A DNA stretch of 64,000 nt, from positions 310,001 through 374,000 of the forward strand of contig NZ_JALEKL010000009.1 in assembly GCF_022768985.1 (NCBI RefSeq), read 5' to 3'. The stretch comes from Methanosphaera sp. Lineage in GTDB: Archaea; Methanobacteriota; Methanobacteria; Methanobacteriales; Methanobacteriaceae. This document shows positions 1-8,724 of this stretch, piece by piece. Made by a program: the position numbers and the translations under genes. A model generated the notes under the pieces. That model was given only the letters and a program-made list of their open reading frames with translations. It was not told the DNA's origin and ran no database searches. The first letter of the stretch is position 1, and the number at the start of each line of letters is the position of its first letter.

Positions 1-352
1 CGTTTTGTCCTGGTCTGGATGTGATTCTTGCATTACCAATTTCTGTTTCAACAATTGCACCTTTTGTAATGATGTTTCTTCTTACAAAGTGGCTGTTTGC
101 TGAGTTTTCAAGAACTGTGATAATTTCAACATTTTTTGTTGAGTTGTCTTTAGGATCTACAACGTTGATTCTGTTAGCAACTGTTGCTCTTGTTTTTGAG
201 CAGTTTCCTCTTGCTACAATTTCTTTTTTAACTTCTTCACCAATTCTTGTTTCTGCTGGTGTTCTTCCGAATTCAGCGTTTCTTTTGTTTTTGTTTCTTA
301 TTGATCTTGCTCCAGATGGTTTTCTTAGGGAGCTTCCTTGCCATATTGCCAT
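1..352 (-). CDS. rps8e: Ribosomal protein S8e, 3' end missing
   Basis: Component of the archaeal/eukaryotic small ribosomal subunit. Reading the minus strand from the ATG at 352-350 gives a basic protein that opens MAIWQGSSLRKPSGARSIR and continues through an NKNKRNAEFGR stretch and a C-terminal ITKGAIVETEIGNARITSRPGQ, the standard S8e layout. 117 residues are visible. The family is about 125 long, so only a few C-terminal codons lie outside the window. It is divergent from hypE across a 475-bp AT-rich spacer. Family identity is clear; nothing unusual is seen in the visible part. Confidence 0.95.
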   Translation of the reverse strand, partial: MAIWQGSSLRKPSGARSIRNKNKRNAEFGRTPAETRIGEEVKKEIVARGNCSKTRATVANRINVVDPKDNSTKNVEIITVLENSANSHFVRRNIITKGAIVETEIGNARITSRPGQN

Positions 353-827
353 TTTTTCACCTTAGTTTTTTTAATTAAATTAAATTTTATACTAAAGAAT
401 TAAAATCTTTAGATAAATCCGTAAATAATTACCCATTATAGGTAATTTGTGATATAATATAAAGTATTTGTAATTAGTTTAATCTACCAAAATTTGTAGT
501 AAACTAAGTTTATTGTATAATATAAATTTTATTTTTCATAAAATAAATAAAAGAGTAAATATTATATTATACTAATTTTTACAATAATATTATAATATAT
601 AATTAATATTATATTTATATTTTATCGAATAAATTTCACAACCCAAAAAAATTAATATATTCATCTTACTTTTTTCATAAAAACCTATTTTTTATAGTGT
701 AAAATTTTATTAAATAATTAATTGATAAATATATATTATAAATAAATAAAAAAACTAAAAAAATTTTTATTACTAAAGGATTTTAATTTTTTTTGTAAAA
801 AACAAAAGTATATAGGAGCAATATATA
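353..827. other. AT-rich divergent intergenic region
   Basis: This 475-bp spacer separates the divergently transcribed rps8e (-) and hypE (+). It is almost pure A/T with many possible TATA-like strings and no open frame with a ribosome binding site. Promoters for both flanking genes must lie here, but the base composition prevents a confident choice. An AGGAG-like site (GGAGC, about 815) precedes the hypE ATG. No RNA gene was recognised. Confidence 0.5.
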
Positions 828-1856
828 ATGGCATATAATGATGATAAAATTAACATGGTTCATGGTGCTGGTGGAGAAGTAATGCAACAGATGATTTCAG
901 AAATTGTTCTATCAAATGTTACTAAAAAAAGTGTAAATGGTGGAATAGGACTTGAATCATTAGATGACAGTGCAACAATACCAATTGATGATGAAAATGT
1001 AGTTGTAACAACTATTGACAGTCATACAATACAACCATTATTTTTCCCAGGTGGAGATATAGGAAGAATATCTGCAGCAGGAACCTTAAATGATATATCA
1101 GTTATGGGAGTAAAACCAGTTTCATTAAGCAATTCAATGGTTATAAGTGAAGGATTTTCAAGAGAAGATCTTGATAAAATCATGAAATCAATGGATGAAG
1201 CATGCCAAGAAGTAGGAGCTGCAATTGTTACAGGAGATACAAAAGTTATTGACAGTGACAAACTTGACTCAATGATTATAACAACAGCAGGAATAGGTAT
1301 AGGTAAAAAAGAAAACGTAGTACGTGACTGTACCTTAAATGTTGGAGATAAAGTAATTGTAACAGGAACAGTTGGAGATCATGGAATGGCTATTATGTCC
1401 AAACGTGAAGGATTTGGATATGATACAGAACTACAATCAGATGTAGCACCTGTATGGTCAATGGTTGAAGCAGCACAAAAAGTTGGAAAAATTACAGCAA
1501 TGAAAGATCCAACACGTGGTGGAATAGCAAATGCATTAAATGAAATGGCAAATAAATCAGGTGTAGGTATGAGATTATATGAAGAAAATATACCAGTAAG
1601 ACCTGAAGTTGAAGCTGTATCAGACATGCTTGGAATTGACCCATTTGAAGTTGCAAATGAAGGAAAAATTGTAATGGGTGTAGAAGCTGAAAATGCAGAA
1701 GATATGCTTGAAGCAATAAGAAAAACTAAGTATGGTAAAAATGCACAAATTATCGGTGAAGTTACAGATACAAACCGTGTAATTATGGAAACTCTTATTG
1801 GTGGAGAAAGATTAATAGAACCTCCAATAGCAGATCCTGTACCTAGAGTATGTTAA
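828..1856 (+). CDS. hypE: Hydrogenase maturation protein HypE
   Basis: HypE works with HypF in the cytoplasm to make the cyanide ligands of the [NiFe] hydrogenase active site. The carbamoyl group handed over by HypF is carried on the C-terminal cysteine and dehydrated with ATP to a thiocyanate. The 342-residue protein has the PurM/AIR-synthase-like fold signatures: an N-terminal HGAGG motif (about 13-17), DDSAT near 47, GDTK near 135, and DPTRGGIANALNE near 228. It ends in PRVC, keeping the essential terminal Cys342. Length is normal. It probably heads a unit with the RDD gene that begins within 10 bp of its stop. H2-dependent methanogens need several [NiFe] hydrogenases. Confidence 0.96.
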   Translation: MAYNDDKINMVHGAGGEVMQQMISEIVLSNVTKKSVNGGIGLESLDDSATIPIDDENVVVTTIDSHTIQPLFFPGGDIGRISAAGTLNDISVMGVKPVSLSNSMVISEGFSREDLDKIMKSMDEACQEVGAAIVTGDTKVIDSDKLDSMIITTAGIGIGKKENVVRDCTLNVGDKVIVTGTVGDHGMAIMSKREGFGYDTELQSDVAPVWSMVEAAQKVGKITAMKDPTRGGIANALNEMANKSGVGMRLYEENIPVRPEVEAVSDMLGIDPFEVANEGKIVMGVEAENAEDMLEAIRKTKYGKNAQIIGEVTDTNRVIMETLIGGERLIEPPIADPVPRVC

Positions 1857-1865
1857 GTGGTAGTT

Positions 1866-2366
1866 ATGGAACATTTTATTTTAAGAACAGAAGCATTGAT
1901 AGTTGATGGTATTATAGTAACTCTTCTTACAGCGTTACTTAATAACATTCTATTTATGTTATTTGTCTTGTTACACATACCAGTTCTTAACTTATATAAT
2001 ATGGTTGTACTTGTTGTTGTAACAATGGCATACTTTACAATCTTTGAAGCAAAAACAAACAAAACAATAGGAAAGAAAATGCTTCACTTATATGTATCAG
2101 ATGCTGAAGGATACATGAGCTACAAAAAAGCATTCATCAGAAATATTACAAAAATCTGTTGGGTACCACTTATTGTTGATATTATAATTGGTAAAATATT
2201 AAACTACCCATCAAGATTATTTGATAAAATTGCACAAACTGATGTTTATGCAGATAATGAACTTGAAAGTGTAGATGAAGACGATGACTTCGAAGCATTA
2301 GATGATGATTTTGAAGAACTAGATGCTGACTTTGAAAGTGAAGATAAAGAAAAATCAGCTTCCTAG
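1866..2366 (+). CDS. RDD-family membrane protein with acidic tail
   Basis: Small membrane protein of the RDD family, whose function is generally unknown. From the ATG at 1866 the protein has an early Arg and an Asp in LRTEALIVDG, two hydrophobic segments (roughly residues 10-32 and 42-60), the family-typical EAKTNKTIGKKMLHLYV stretch, and a third weakly hydrophobic segment. The last 40 residues are an Asp/Glu-rich cytoplasmic-looking tail. An in-frame GTG at 1857 directly abuts the hypE stop and could be the start, adding three residues. It lies between hypE and serS on the same strand, so co-transcription is likely. No partner can be inferred. Confidence 0.8.
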   Translation: MEHFILRTEALIVDGIIVTLLTALLNNILFMLFVLLHIPVLNLYNMVVLVVVTMAYFTIFEAKTNKTIGKKMLHLYVSDAEGYMSYKKAFIRNITKICWVPLIVDIIIGKILNYPSRLFDKIAQTDVYADNELESVDEDDDFEALDDDFEELDADFESEDKEKSAS

Positions 2367-2428
2367 ATTAAAAGAAATAGAAACACAAAAAAACAACTAG
2401 AAAAGATAAAAGAAAGGAGATATGAGTT

Positions 2429-3703
2429 TTGTTAGATATAAAATTATTCAGAGAAAATCCAGAAAAGATCATTGAATCTGAAAAGAAAAGATTCAGAGAA
2501 ACCACAAATGTTGAAAAAACAATAGAATATGATAATTTATGGAGAGAAGGTCTTCAAAGATTAAACAATCTAAGATCAGAAAAAAATAAACTATCAAAAT
2601 CATTCAAACAAGCAAAAAAAGATGGAAATATTGAAGAAGTAATATCAAAATCTAAAGAAGTAGCAGAAGAAATTAAAAATCTTGAACCAAAAATTGCAGA
2701 ATATGAAAAAATCCGTGATGAATACAGATACAAAGTAGGAAATATTATAGATGACCAAGTACCAGTATCTGATACAGAAGATGACAATGAAGTTATAAAA
2801 ACATATGGTGAAATTCCACAATTTGACTTTGAAGCATTAAATCACGTTGATCTTATTGAAAAAGTTGATGGAGCAAATCTAGAAACAGCATCTGAAGTTT
2901 CAGGATCAAGATTTTACTACTTAAAAGAAGATATACTCTCACTTAACCTTGCACTTATTCAATTTGCATTAAATGAACTAACAAAAAAAGGATATACTCC
3001 AATGCAAACTCCATTTTTCATTAAAAGTGAAGTTGCAGCAGAAACATCAGAACTTGGTGAATTTGAAGAAACACTCTATAAAATAGAAGATGAAGATTTA
3101 TATCTTATTGCAACAGCAGAACAAACACTTGCAGCATTACACAGAAATGAAATTATAGATTCAGAAGATTTACCACTAAGATACTGTGCACTTTCCACAT
3201 GTTTCAGAAAAGAAGCAGGATCACATGGAAAAGATACACTTGGTATTTTCAGAGTACATCAATTTGAAAAAGTTGAACAATTCATCTATACAACACCAGA
3301 TAACTCTGATGCAGAACATAAAAAACTTCTAGAAGTAACAGAAGACATCTACCAGAAACTTAATCTTCCATACCGTGTTGTTGCAATTGTATCATCAGCA
3401 TTAAATGATAATGCAGCAATAAAATACGACCTTGAAGCATGGTTCCCTGGATCTGAAACATACCGTGAACTTGTATCATGTACAAATTGTAAAGATTACC
3501 AGGCAAGAAAAATCAATACAAGATATGGAAAAGCAGGATCAGGTGATGCTCAAATTCTTCACACACTCAACAGTACAGCTATTGCTACAGAACGTACAAT
3601 CTGTTGTATTCTTGAAAATTATCAACAAGAAGATGGAAGCGTTAAAGTTCCTGAAGTTCTCACACCTTACATGAACAAAACAGTTATTGAAGCTAAAAAA
3701 TAA
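2429..3703 (+). CDS. serS: Seryl-tRNA synthetase, common (bacterial) type
   Basis: Class II aminoacyl-tRNA synthetase charging tRNA-Ser, and tRNA-Sec where present. The N-terminal 110 residues form the long helical arm typical of common-type SerRS (opens MLDIKLFRENPEKI, Lys/Glu-rich coiled coil). The catalytic core carries TAEQTLAALHR, motif 2 (CFRKEAGSHGKDTLGIFRVHQFEK) and motif 3-like LNSTAIATERTICCILENYQ. The start is TTG at 2429, set by AAGGAGA at 2414-2420. The ATG at 2422 is in another frame and soon stops. Several H2/CO2 methanogens use a divergent zinc-dependent SerRS with no such arm, so this canonical form is notable. Length (424 aa) is normal. Confidence 0.96.
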   Translation: MLDIKLFRENPEKIIESEKKRFRETTNVEKTIEYDNLWREGLQRLNNLRSEKNKLSKSFKQAKKDGNIEEVISKSKEVAEEIKNLEPKIAEYEKIRDEYRYKVGNIIDDQVPVSDTEDDNEVIKTYGEIPQFDFEALNHVDLIEKVDGANLETASEVSGSRFYYLKEDILSLNLALIQFALNELTKKGYTPMQTPFFIKSEVAAETSELGEFEETLYKIEDEDLYLIATAEQTLAALHRNEIIDSEDLPLRYCALSTCFRKEAGSHGKDTLGIFRVHQFEKVEQFIYTTPDNSDAEHKKLLEVTEDIYQKLNLPYRVVAIVSSALNDNAAIKYDLEAWFPGSETYRELVSCTNCKDYQARKINTRYGKAGSGDAQILHTLNSTAIATERTICCILENYQQEDGSVKVPEVLTPYMNKTVIEAKK

Positions 3704-3930
3704 GTTTTATATTTGAAAACTTAAATATTTCCTTTTTTTACTTTTTTTTATATTAAACAAAAACCTATATTTTTCTAAATTAAATACATAGTATTTTTTG
3801 AAAATTACCCTTATTTATAACAATTAAACTAAATGTATTTATTAATAATGATAATTAAATATTATATTAAATCAAAAGATATTACTTAAAAATCATTGAT
3901 TAACAATTAAAATTAAAGAAGGTAATTGAC

Positions 3931-4770
3931 ATGAAAATTAAAGAAATAATGATGGAGGATGTTCAATCAGGATCAGTGCCAGGTACAATTCATGGAATAT
4001 ATGAAATACTAAAAGACACAAAATTATCTGGATTACCAATTGTTAAAAAACAAACAAATGAAGTTGTTGGGATAATAACAAGAACAGATCTTATTAAAAA
4101 TCCTGATGAAGATCAAATTGCTATGGTGATGACAAGAAATCCTGTTACTGCATCACCTGATGAGGATGTAACATCTGTTGTTCAGAAAATGATCAACAAT
4201 AATATTAGAAGAGTTCCAATTACAGTAGATAATGAACTTGTAGGTATTGTAACATCAACAGATATTATTAATAAAGCATTATGGAAAGTTGACAATATTG
4301 AACCTGTTGAAAAATACATGATTCATAAAGTTCCAACCATATGGGATAAAACACCTATATCTGTTGCATATTCAATAAGCAGATATTTTAACTTCAAATG
4401 TGTTGTTACACTTAATGATGAAGGTAAAGTTTCAGGTATTCTTACAGAAACAGACTTTATACGTGAAAGTAGAGTTGCACAAGAACAAGTAGTAAGTAGT
4501 AGTGCTATTGGTACAGAAGGAGATAAATGGACTTGGAACAGTGAAAGTGTAATGTATATTATTAAAAATACACTTAAGTTTTCAGATAAACTTGTAGTTG
4601 ATGTTATTAAAGATCAAAAACTACAAACTGTTACACGTAAAACTTCAGCAAAAGAATGTGCAAGTATACTTAGACAGTATCATATAGAACAAATTCCTGT
4701 AATTAACATGTCACGTGAACCTATTGGACTTGTTAGATCTGGAGATTTAATGCGTTCAATGATTCAGTAA
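3931..4770 (+). CDS. Protein with four CBS domains
   Basis: The 279 residues consist almost wholly of two Bateman modules, that is four CBS motifs. Repeats are visible at about 1-55 (KIKEIMMEDVQSG ... VVGIITRTDLI), 60-115 (VMTRNPVTASPDEDV ... LVGIVTSTDII), 125-180 (YMIHKVPTIWDKTPI ... GILTETDFI) and 215-275 (TVTRKTSAKECASILR ... PIGLVRSGDLM). CBS pairs usually bind adenine nucleotides and regulate an attached or partner protein. No catalytic or DNA-binding domain is present, so the partner is unknown. It is preceded by AAGAAGGTAATTG as the ribosome binding site and stands alone between serS and the convergent larE-like gene. Confidence 0.9.
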   Translation: MKIKEIMMEDVQSGSVPGTIHGIYEILKDTKLSGLPIVKKQTNEVVGIITRTDLIKNPDEDQIAMVMTRNPVTASPDEDVTSVVQKMINNNIRRVPITVDNELVGIVTSTDIINKALWKVDNIEPVEKYMIHKVPTIWDKTPISVAYSISRYFNFKCVVTLNDEGKVSGILTETDFIRESRVAQEQVVSSSAIGTEGDKWTWNSESVMYIIKNTLKFSDKLVVDVIKDQKLQTVTRKTSAKECASILRQYHIEQIPVINMSREPIGLVRSGDLMRSMIQ

Positions 4771-4795
4771 AAAAAGGGGAGTTTAAATATTTAAA

Positions 4796-4822
4796 TAGAA
4801 TATATTAATTAGATATATTCTA
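4796..4822. terminator. Bidirectional hairpin between CBS gene and larE-like gene
   Basis: A perfect 10-bp inverted repeat (TAGAATATAT / ATATATTCTA, 7-nt loop) lies exactly at the convergent junction and covers the larE-like stop codon. On the minus strand it would form at the end of the larE-like message; on the plus strand it is followed by a T-rich run from 4824. A shared terminator or RNA-end stabiliser is the simplest reading. Confidence 0.5.
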
Positions 4823-5825
4823 CACTTTTTCTTTTTAATAACTTAATTATCTTATTTATTTTACTACTAAAATCATATTTTTGTGGTATGATTATTTTTC
4901 CATTCTGATATATTAGGATGTCATTATATTTTATGTAATTTTCACATTTTATACTATTTTCACTACTTTTTTTCATATTTTTATATGTTTCATCCATATT
5001 TATTTCATATGGTAGTTGATATGTATTGTTTTGACCATCATTTTGTGGTACTACTTTTGTCTTTTTATATCCTGTTATATCAAGTTGTATCTTTTCATAT
5101 CCAAGAGCTTGTAGTTTATGTGTTAGTTTTTCTATTAGGTTTTTATCTAATATTTCAAGTGGTTCATCAACTACTATCGTTGCAGTATTACCATCTATAC
5201 GAAGTCGTATATTTTCCTGATTTATGAGTGTGTGCATATATTTTTCTGCCACGTCAACTTTTGTGAGTTTTTCATGTGAAACTTCCTGATCTGTTTTTAT
5301 ACGTGTTGAAAGACATGTTGTATTTGTTGAATATGTTAAACCAAGGTGATTTATTATTTCAAATACATCATCTTTTGTTATGTCACATTCAATTAGTGGA
5401 CTTACCATCTGGTGGATGTCATTTACAACAACACCTGGTCTGTCTTCAAATAGATCTGTTATATTTGTTCCTTCAAGAAGATAGTCATAATCATTATATT
5501 GTGGTATTTGTTTTATTTTTGAATACATTAATTTTCTACATTCAAAGCATCGACTCTTGTCATTTGCTATAAATTTTGGATCTTCAAGAAAGTTTACATC
5601 AACTACTTCATGTTTTAGATTATACTCTTTTGCTTTTTGTCTTGTATAGTCTATAAATTCTGATGGCATCATATGATTGTCAATTGTTACAAGTAGACTT
5701 TCAGGACTTACCTTTGAGAGTATATATGCAATTAGACTACTGTCTGATCCTCCACTAAATGCTAGTATGCATCGTTTATCTTTTAGAAAATCCTCTAGTT
5801 TTGCTATTTTTTCATCTATCATCAC
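4809..5825 (-). CDS. LarE-like PP-loop sulfur transferase with C-terminal extension
   Basis: PP-loop ATP pyrophosphatase of the LarE group, which adenylates a substrate carboxylate and transfers sulfur from a protein cysteine. The PP-loop SGGSDS is at about residues 24-29, CFEC (C93, C96) follows, then the LarE-typical GTN..DLFEDRPG at 119-131, and TCLSTR with C171 where LarE carries its sacrificial cysteine. LarE proteins are about 270 residues. This one has about 80 extra, Lys/Asn-rich, unrecognised C-terminal residues. The start is GTG at 5825 or ATG at 5822, behind AGGAG. It is the last gene of an HD-TfuA-LarE unit, 27 bp after tfuA, which suggests it may supply sulfur for a thioamidation step. 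True LarE function in nickel-pincer cofactor synthesis is not shown. Confidence 0.82.
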   Translation of the reverse strand: MMIDEKIAKLEDFLKDKRCILAFSGGSDSSLIAYILSKVSPESLLVTIDNHMMPSEFIDYTRQKAKEYNLKHEVVDVNFLEDPKFIANDKSRCFECRKLMYSKIKQIPQYNDYDYLLEGTNITDLFEDRPGVVVNDIHQMVSPLIECDITKDDVFEIINHLGLTYSTNTTCLSTRIKTDQEVSHEKLTKVDVAEKYMHTLINQENIRLRIDGNTATIVVDEPLEILDKNLIEKLTHKLQALGYEKIQLDITGYKKTKVVPQNDGQNNTYQLPYEINMDETYKNMKKSSENSIKCENYIKYNDILIYQNGKIIIPQKYDFSSKINKIIKLLKRKSVEYI

Positions 5826-5852
5826 TTTACATCTACTCCTACTAATTTTTTT

Positions 5853-6503
5853 TTATTGTTGCATTTTTAGTTGTTTGATATAGTTTATTGTCTTTTTTGC
5901 ATCCTCATATTTTATATCAAAGTTTTTATCTTTTATGTATCCTAGTAGTTGTTGTTGAATTTCTCCATCAATTTTTGATTTTGCAATAACATATTCAAAT
6001 GACCTTTTCGGGTAGTATGTTTGTTTTGCTGCATCTAGTATTTGTTGTTTTTGTTGTGTTGTTATTATTTCATCATCACATGCAAATTCTAGGTTGTATC
6101 GTATGTTAATGTATGATTCAGATAACTGTTCATAGCTTTCAGGATCTAATGCTACTGCTACATCATCATCTGAGTCTATCACTTCATTTTTATAATCATT
6201 AAATATTGAACCTACACCTTCCATTCCATAAGGATATAGTTCACATGCACGTAGTGCTCCCATACTTGCACCACCTACTACTTTTATTCCATTCTTTAGT
6301 GCTTTTAGTATTTCTTTATGTGCTACTGCAGGGCTTTGATGAAATACTCCATCTATTATTCCTATTATGTCAATATCATCGTATTTTTCTAGTATTTCTT
6401 CTATGTCTCCTCGTTTTATGGGTGGCATGTATATTGCATCGGGTAGGATTTCTTTTGCCTGTTTGTGTGATATTGAAAGTCCTGTATATATTATTGTTGT
6501 CAT
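5853..6503 (-). CDS. tfuA: TfuA-like protein, probable MCR thioamidation partner
   Basis: TfuA-domain protein. In methanogens TfuA acts with a YcaO enzyme to convert a glycine of McrA into thioglycine; TfuA is thought to bring or activate sulfur. The 216 residues show the family pattern: YTGLSISHKQAKEILPDA at the N-terminus, GDIEEIL, GIIDGVFHQSPAVAHKEIL (about 50-68), GGASMGALRACEL (about 78-90) and GSIFNDYKN. Length is normal for the domain alone. It begins 6 bp after the HD-domain gene and is followed after 27 bp by the LarE-like gene. The YcaO partner is not in this window. The role in MCR modification comes from family knowledge; the sulfur-donor link to its neighbour is inference. Confidence 0.85.
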   Translation of the reverse strand: MTTIIYTGLSISHKQAKEILPDAIYMPPIKRGDIEEILEKYDDIDIIGIIDGVFHQSPAVAHKEILKALKNGIKVVGGASMGALRACELYPYGMEGVGSIFNDYKNEVIDSDDDVAVALDPESYEQLSESYINIRYNLEFACDDEIITTQQKQQILDAAKQTYYPKRSFEYVIAKSKIDGEIQQQLLGYIKDKNFDIKYEDAKKTINYIKQLKMQQ

Positions 6504-6509
6504 ATTAAA

Positions 6510-7004
6510 TCATCTTATTAATTCATTGTGTAGTTTTATAAGGCGATCTATTGCATCTTTTGACATGCCTTTATTTGTCCATTTTTCTATTACAAAGTCT
6601 AGATCTACTTCTTTTATTCCATGTACTAGGTTGTCTGCATGTGCTACTACTTTTTCTTCAAATGTTTCAGGTATATAGTTACGATCAGGCAAGTTGTTTT
6701 CTTTTGCATCTTGTTTTGATACTCCTGCTCCTATGTGTCTTTCTGTTATTTTACAGATTTTCTCATCAACTCCAAGGTTACGTAGCAAGTCTGCTCCTAG
6801 ATATGCATGTCTTATGTCTGATGTTAGTGTTCGTCCTACATCATGTAGCATACATCCTGCTTTTATTAGATCTTCATCTATGTTATCATAGTGTTGTGTT
6901 ATGTATTTTGATCGTTCATATACTGCTTTTGAATGATCAATTATGTAGTTTGTGCATTGTAGTTTTTCATATACATCTTCAATTAAGTTATCTATATCTG
7001 ACAT
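6510..7004 (-). CDS. HD-domain phosphohydrolase
   Basis: Small HD-superfamily protein (164 aa). The metal-binding pattern is complete: an N-terminal His in DHSKAVYERS (about 24), the HD pair in GCMLHDVGRT (about 53-54), a downstream His in ITERHIGAG (about 88), and the final Asp in VVAHADNLVHG (about 122). It resembles the archaeal TIGR00295-type HD proteins, whose substrate is not established. GGGAGA stands 11 bases before the ATG. It leads the unit with tfuA and the larE-like gene, spaced 6 and 27 bp. Whether it shares their pathway is unknown. Confidence 0.85.
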   Translation of the reverse strand: MSDIDNLIEDVYEKLQCTNYIIDHSKAVYERSKYITQHYDNIDEDLIKAGCMLHDVGRTLTSDIRHAYLGADLLRNLGVDEKICKITERHIGAGVSKQDAKENNLPDRNYIPETFEEKVVAHADNLVHGIKEVDLDFVIEKWTNKGMSKDAIDRLIKLHNELIR

Positions 7005-7165
7005 TGTATTATTTCTCCCAAATTATTTTCTTAACAATTGTTAAATTATTTTTAGTTATTTACTATTATTATACTATAAAATTAAAATTTAATGAAATAT
7101 TTCATCTAAATAAAAAAGATTAATTATTTAATTTATTTTTTAAGGGAGGTGAGGAAAAAGTGTTT

Positions 7166-7184
7166 GAAGAATTATCTATTCTTC
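7166..7184 (-). terminator. Hairpin at the end of tfe
   Basis: Perfect 7-bp stem (GAAGAAT / ATTCTTC, 5-nt loop) overlapping the last codons and stop of tfe. In the minus direction it is followed within a few bases by a short T run and a pyrimidine-rich stretch. It probably marks the 3' end of the tfe message. Confidence 0.4.
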
Positions 7185-7718
7185 ATTTATTGTGTATGAG
7201 GATTTAAGTTTTTTAAGATCATTGATTATATCTGTGTTATCTTTGTATTCTAATGTTGTATTACATCTAGGACATATGAATTGATATGTTGCAGCCTCAT
7301 CAAATGGATATCTGCATCCATTAGGACATACAAAGAACATATTATTTTCTTCATATTCTAAAGATTCTTTAATTTCCTCATTATGATGGTTATACTGGGT
7401 TTCTAGAATATTTGCTGCTTTTCTTGAATCAAATCTCCAGTAGTATGTAAACCATTGTGTTTCTGGATCTTTTTTCCTTGTATAGTTTGCCATCCCTACA
7501 TCATAAAATTTATATAAGATTTTTCTTACTAAATTTAATTTAATACCTGTAGCTTCAGCTATCTGTTCATCTGTAACTTCAGCTGTGAATAAACAATCTA
7601 ATATTTTCTCACTATTATCAGAATCATGAGTTAGATCATATGCTAATTTTTTAACATTATGTTCATTTAAGAACTTGGAATCATAATCAAAATTATATAC
7701 AACTTTTTTTCTAGCCAT
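7176..7718 (-). CDS. tfe: Transcription factor E, alpha subunit (TFE)
   Basis: Archaeal homologue of TFIIE-alpha. It helps RNA polymerase open promoters, most strongly at weak TATA elements. The 180-residue protein has an N-terminal winged helix (about 15-90, with TDEQIAEATGIKLNLVRKILYKF) and a C-terminal zinc ribbon with CPNGC near 132-136 and CPRCNTTL near 150-157. Cysteine spacing is normal. It is a single gene on the minus strand; the start has an upstream GCGAGAT ribosome binding site. Identification is secure from domain order and length. Confidence 0.94.
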   Translation of the reverse strand: MARKKVVYNFDYDSKFLNEHNVKKLAYDLTHDSDNSEKILDCLFTAEVTDEQIAEATGIKLNLVRKILYKFYDVGMANYTRKKDPETQWFTYYWRFDSRKAANILETQYNHHNEEIKESLEYEENNMFFVCPNGCRYPFDEAATYQFICPRCNTTLEYKDNTDIINDLKKLKSSYTINEE

Positions 7719-7965
7719 TATCTAATCTCGCCTAAATTTTTATACAAACTAAATATTCTATCATGTAGCAATTTATTTAGTTGTTAATATTATATTATTT
7801 ATGTATCTAGTATTATAAATAATTTTATTATTTCAGGGTATGTTTCAGATAATATAATATATTATAAATTAAATCATAAAAATCCATAAAAAAAGCAATA
7901 AATTAAGGTGTAAGTTTCAATTAAAAATAAGATTATCTAAAAAAAATAAAATAAGAGGAGAAATA

Positions 7966-8724
7966 TTATACTTTACCGAGTGTATCTCCTCTAAGTCCAC
8001 GTCTTAATGTTTCAAGTGAAATAATATCGTTTGTATTAATATTTCCAAGGTTAATATCATTTCCAAGTGTTAAAATTAATTCAACTTGCTGATTTTTCTG
8101 TGGAGCTTCCCACATAATTTTTTCACGTGGAGTATTTTCATATAATTTTGTTAAAGTATCAGCTTTAATATTTCCACTACCATCATAAATACCAATATTT
8201 TTACCACTTTCACGTCCTTCAACAATAACCATATCAGCACCATTTTGAATATCAGTATTAATTAATTCAATTCTCATATCCTCTGAGTATTCTTTATCTT
8301 TTTGTGGATTTTTCTTTCCAACTTCTGTTAATGTATAAAGTCCAACTTCTTTAGCTTTACTTATTGCATCAGCACGTCTATCTGCATCAATAACTGTTGA
8401 TCCATCTGAAATTTCAACAGCATTAAATCCTAGTTTATCAAGTTGTTGGAAGTATTCATCTATTTTATCTTCACGATTTGCAAGTTCAAAGAGTGTTCCA
8501 CCAGGATATGTTTTAATATCATATGAATGATACAATTCATTTTTATCTTTTATAATATCTTCATCTACAAGCATTGATGTTCCCCATCCATACTTTGCAA
8601 GATTAAAGTATTCAGCTGTAATTGTAAGCATGTCTTCTACTGTTTTATATCCCATTGCTTTATCTAGAACCATTGTGTTTGTATCAACTTTTCCAACTTT
8701 GTCTAAAAATTCAAATGCTTTCAT
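7966..8724 (-). CDS. comA: Phosphosulfolactate synthase (ComA)
   Basis: First step of the PEP route to coenzyme M: adds sulfite to phosphoenolpyruvate to give (R)-phosphosulfolactate. A TIM-barrel protein of 252 aa, normal for the family. Recognisable stretches include the N-terminal DNTMVLDKA-like NTMVLDKAMGYKTVEDML, KYGWGTSM (about 44-51), TYPGGTLFE (about 72-80), EISDGSTVID (about 105-114), and VEGRESGKNIGIYD (about 168-181). It has its own GGTGAGG ribosome binding site. It stands between tfe and the ftsZ block with no visible operon partner. It is a key coenzyme gene and one of the clearest methanogen markers here. Confidence 0.95.
   Translation of the reverse strand: MKAFEFLDKVGKVDTNTMVLDKAMGYKTVEDMLTITAEYFNLAKYGWGTSMLVDEDIIKDKNELYHSYDIKTYPGGTLFELANREDKIDEYFQQLDKLGFNAVEISDGSTVIDADRRADAISKAKEVGLYTLTEVGKKNPQKDKEYSEDMRIELINTDIQNGADMVIVEGRESGKNIGIYDGSGNIKADTLTKLYENTPREKIMWEAPQKNQQVELILTLGNDINLGNINTNDIISLETLRRGLRGDTLGKV

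Noticed and set aside
21-365. Plus-strand frame at the left edge
   Set aside because: It is the antisense shadow of rps8e on the minus strand, whose protein is clearly S8e.
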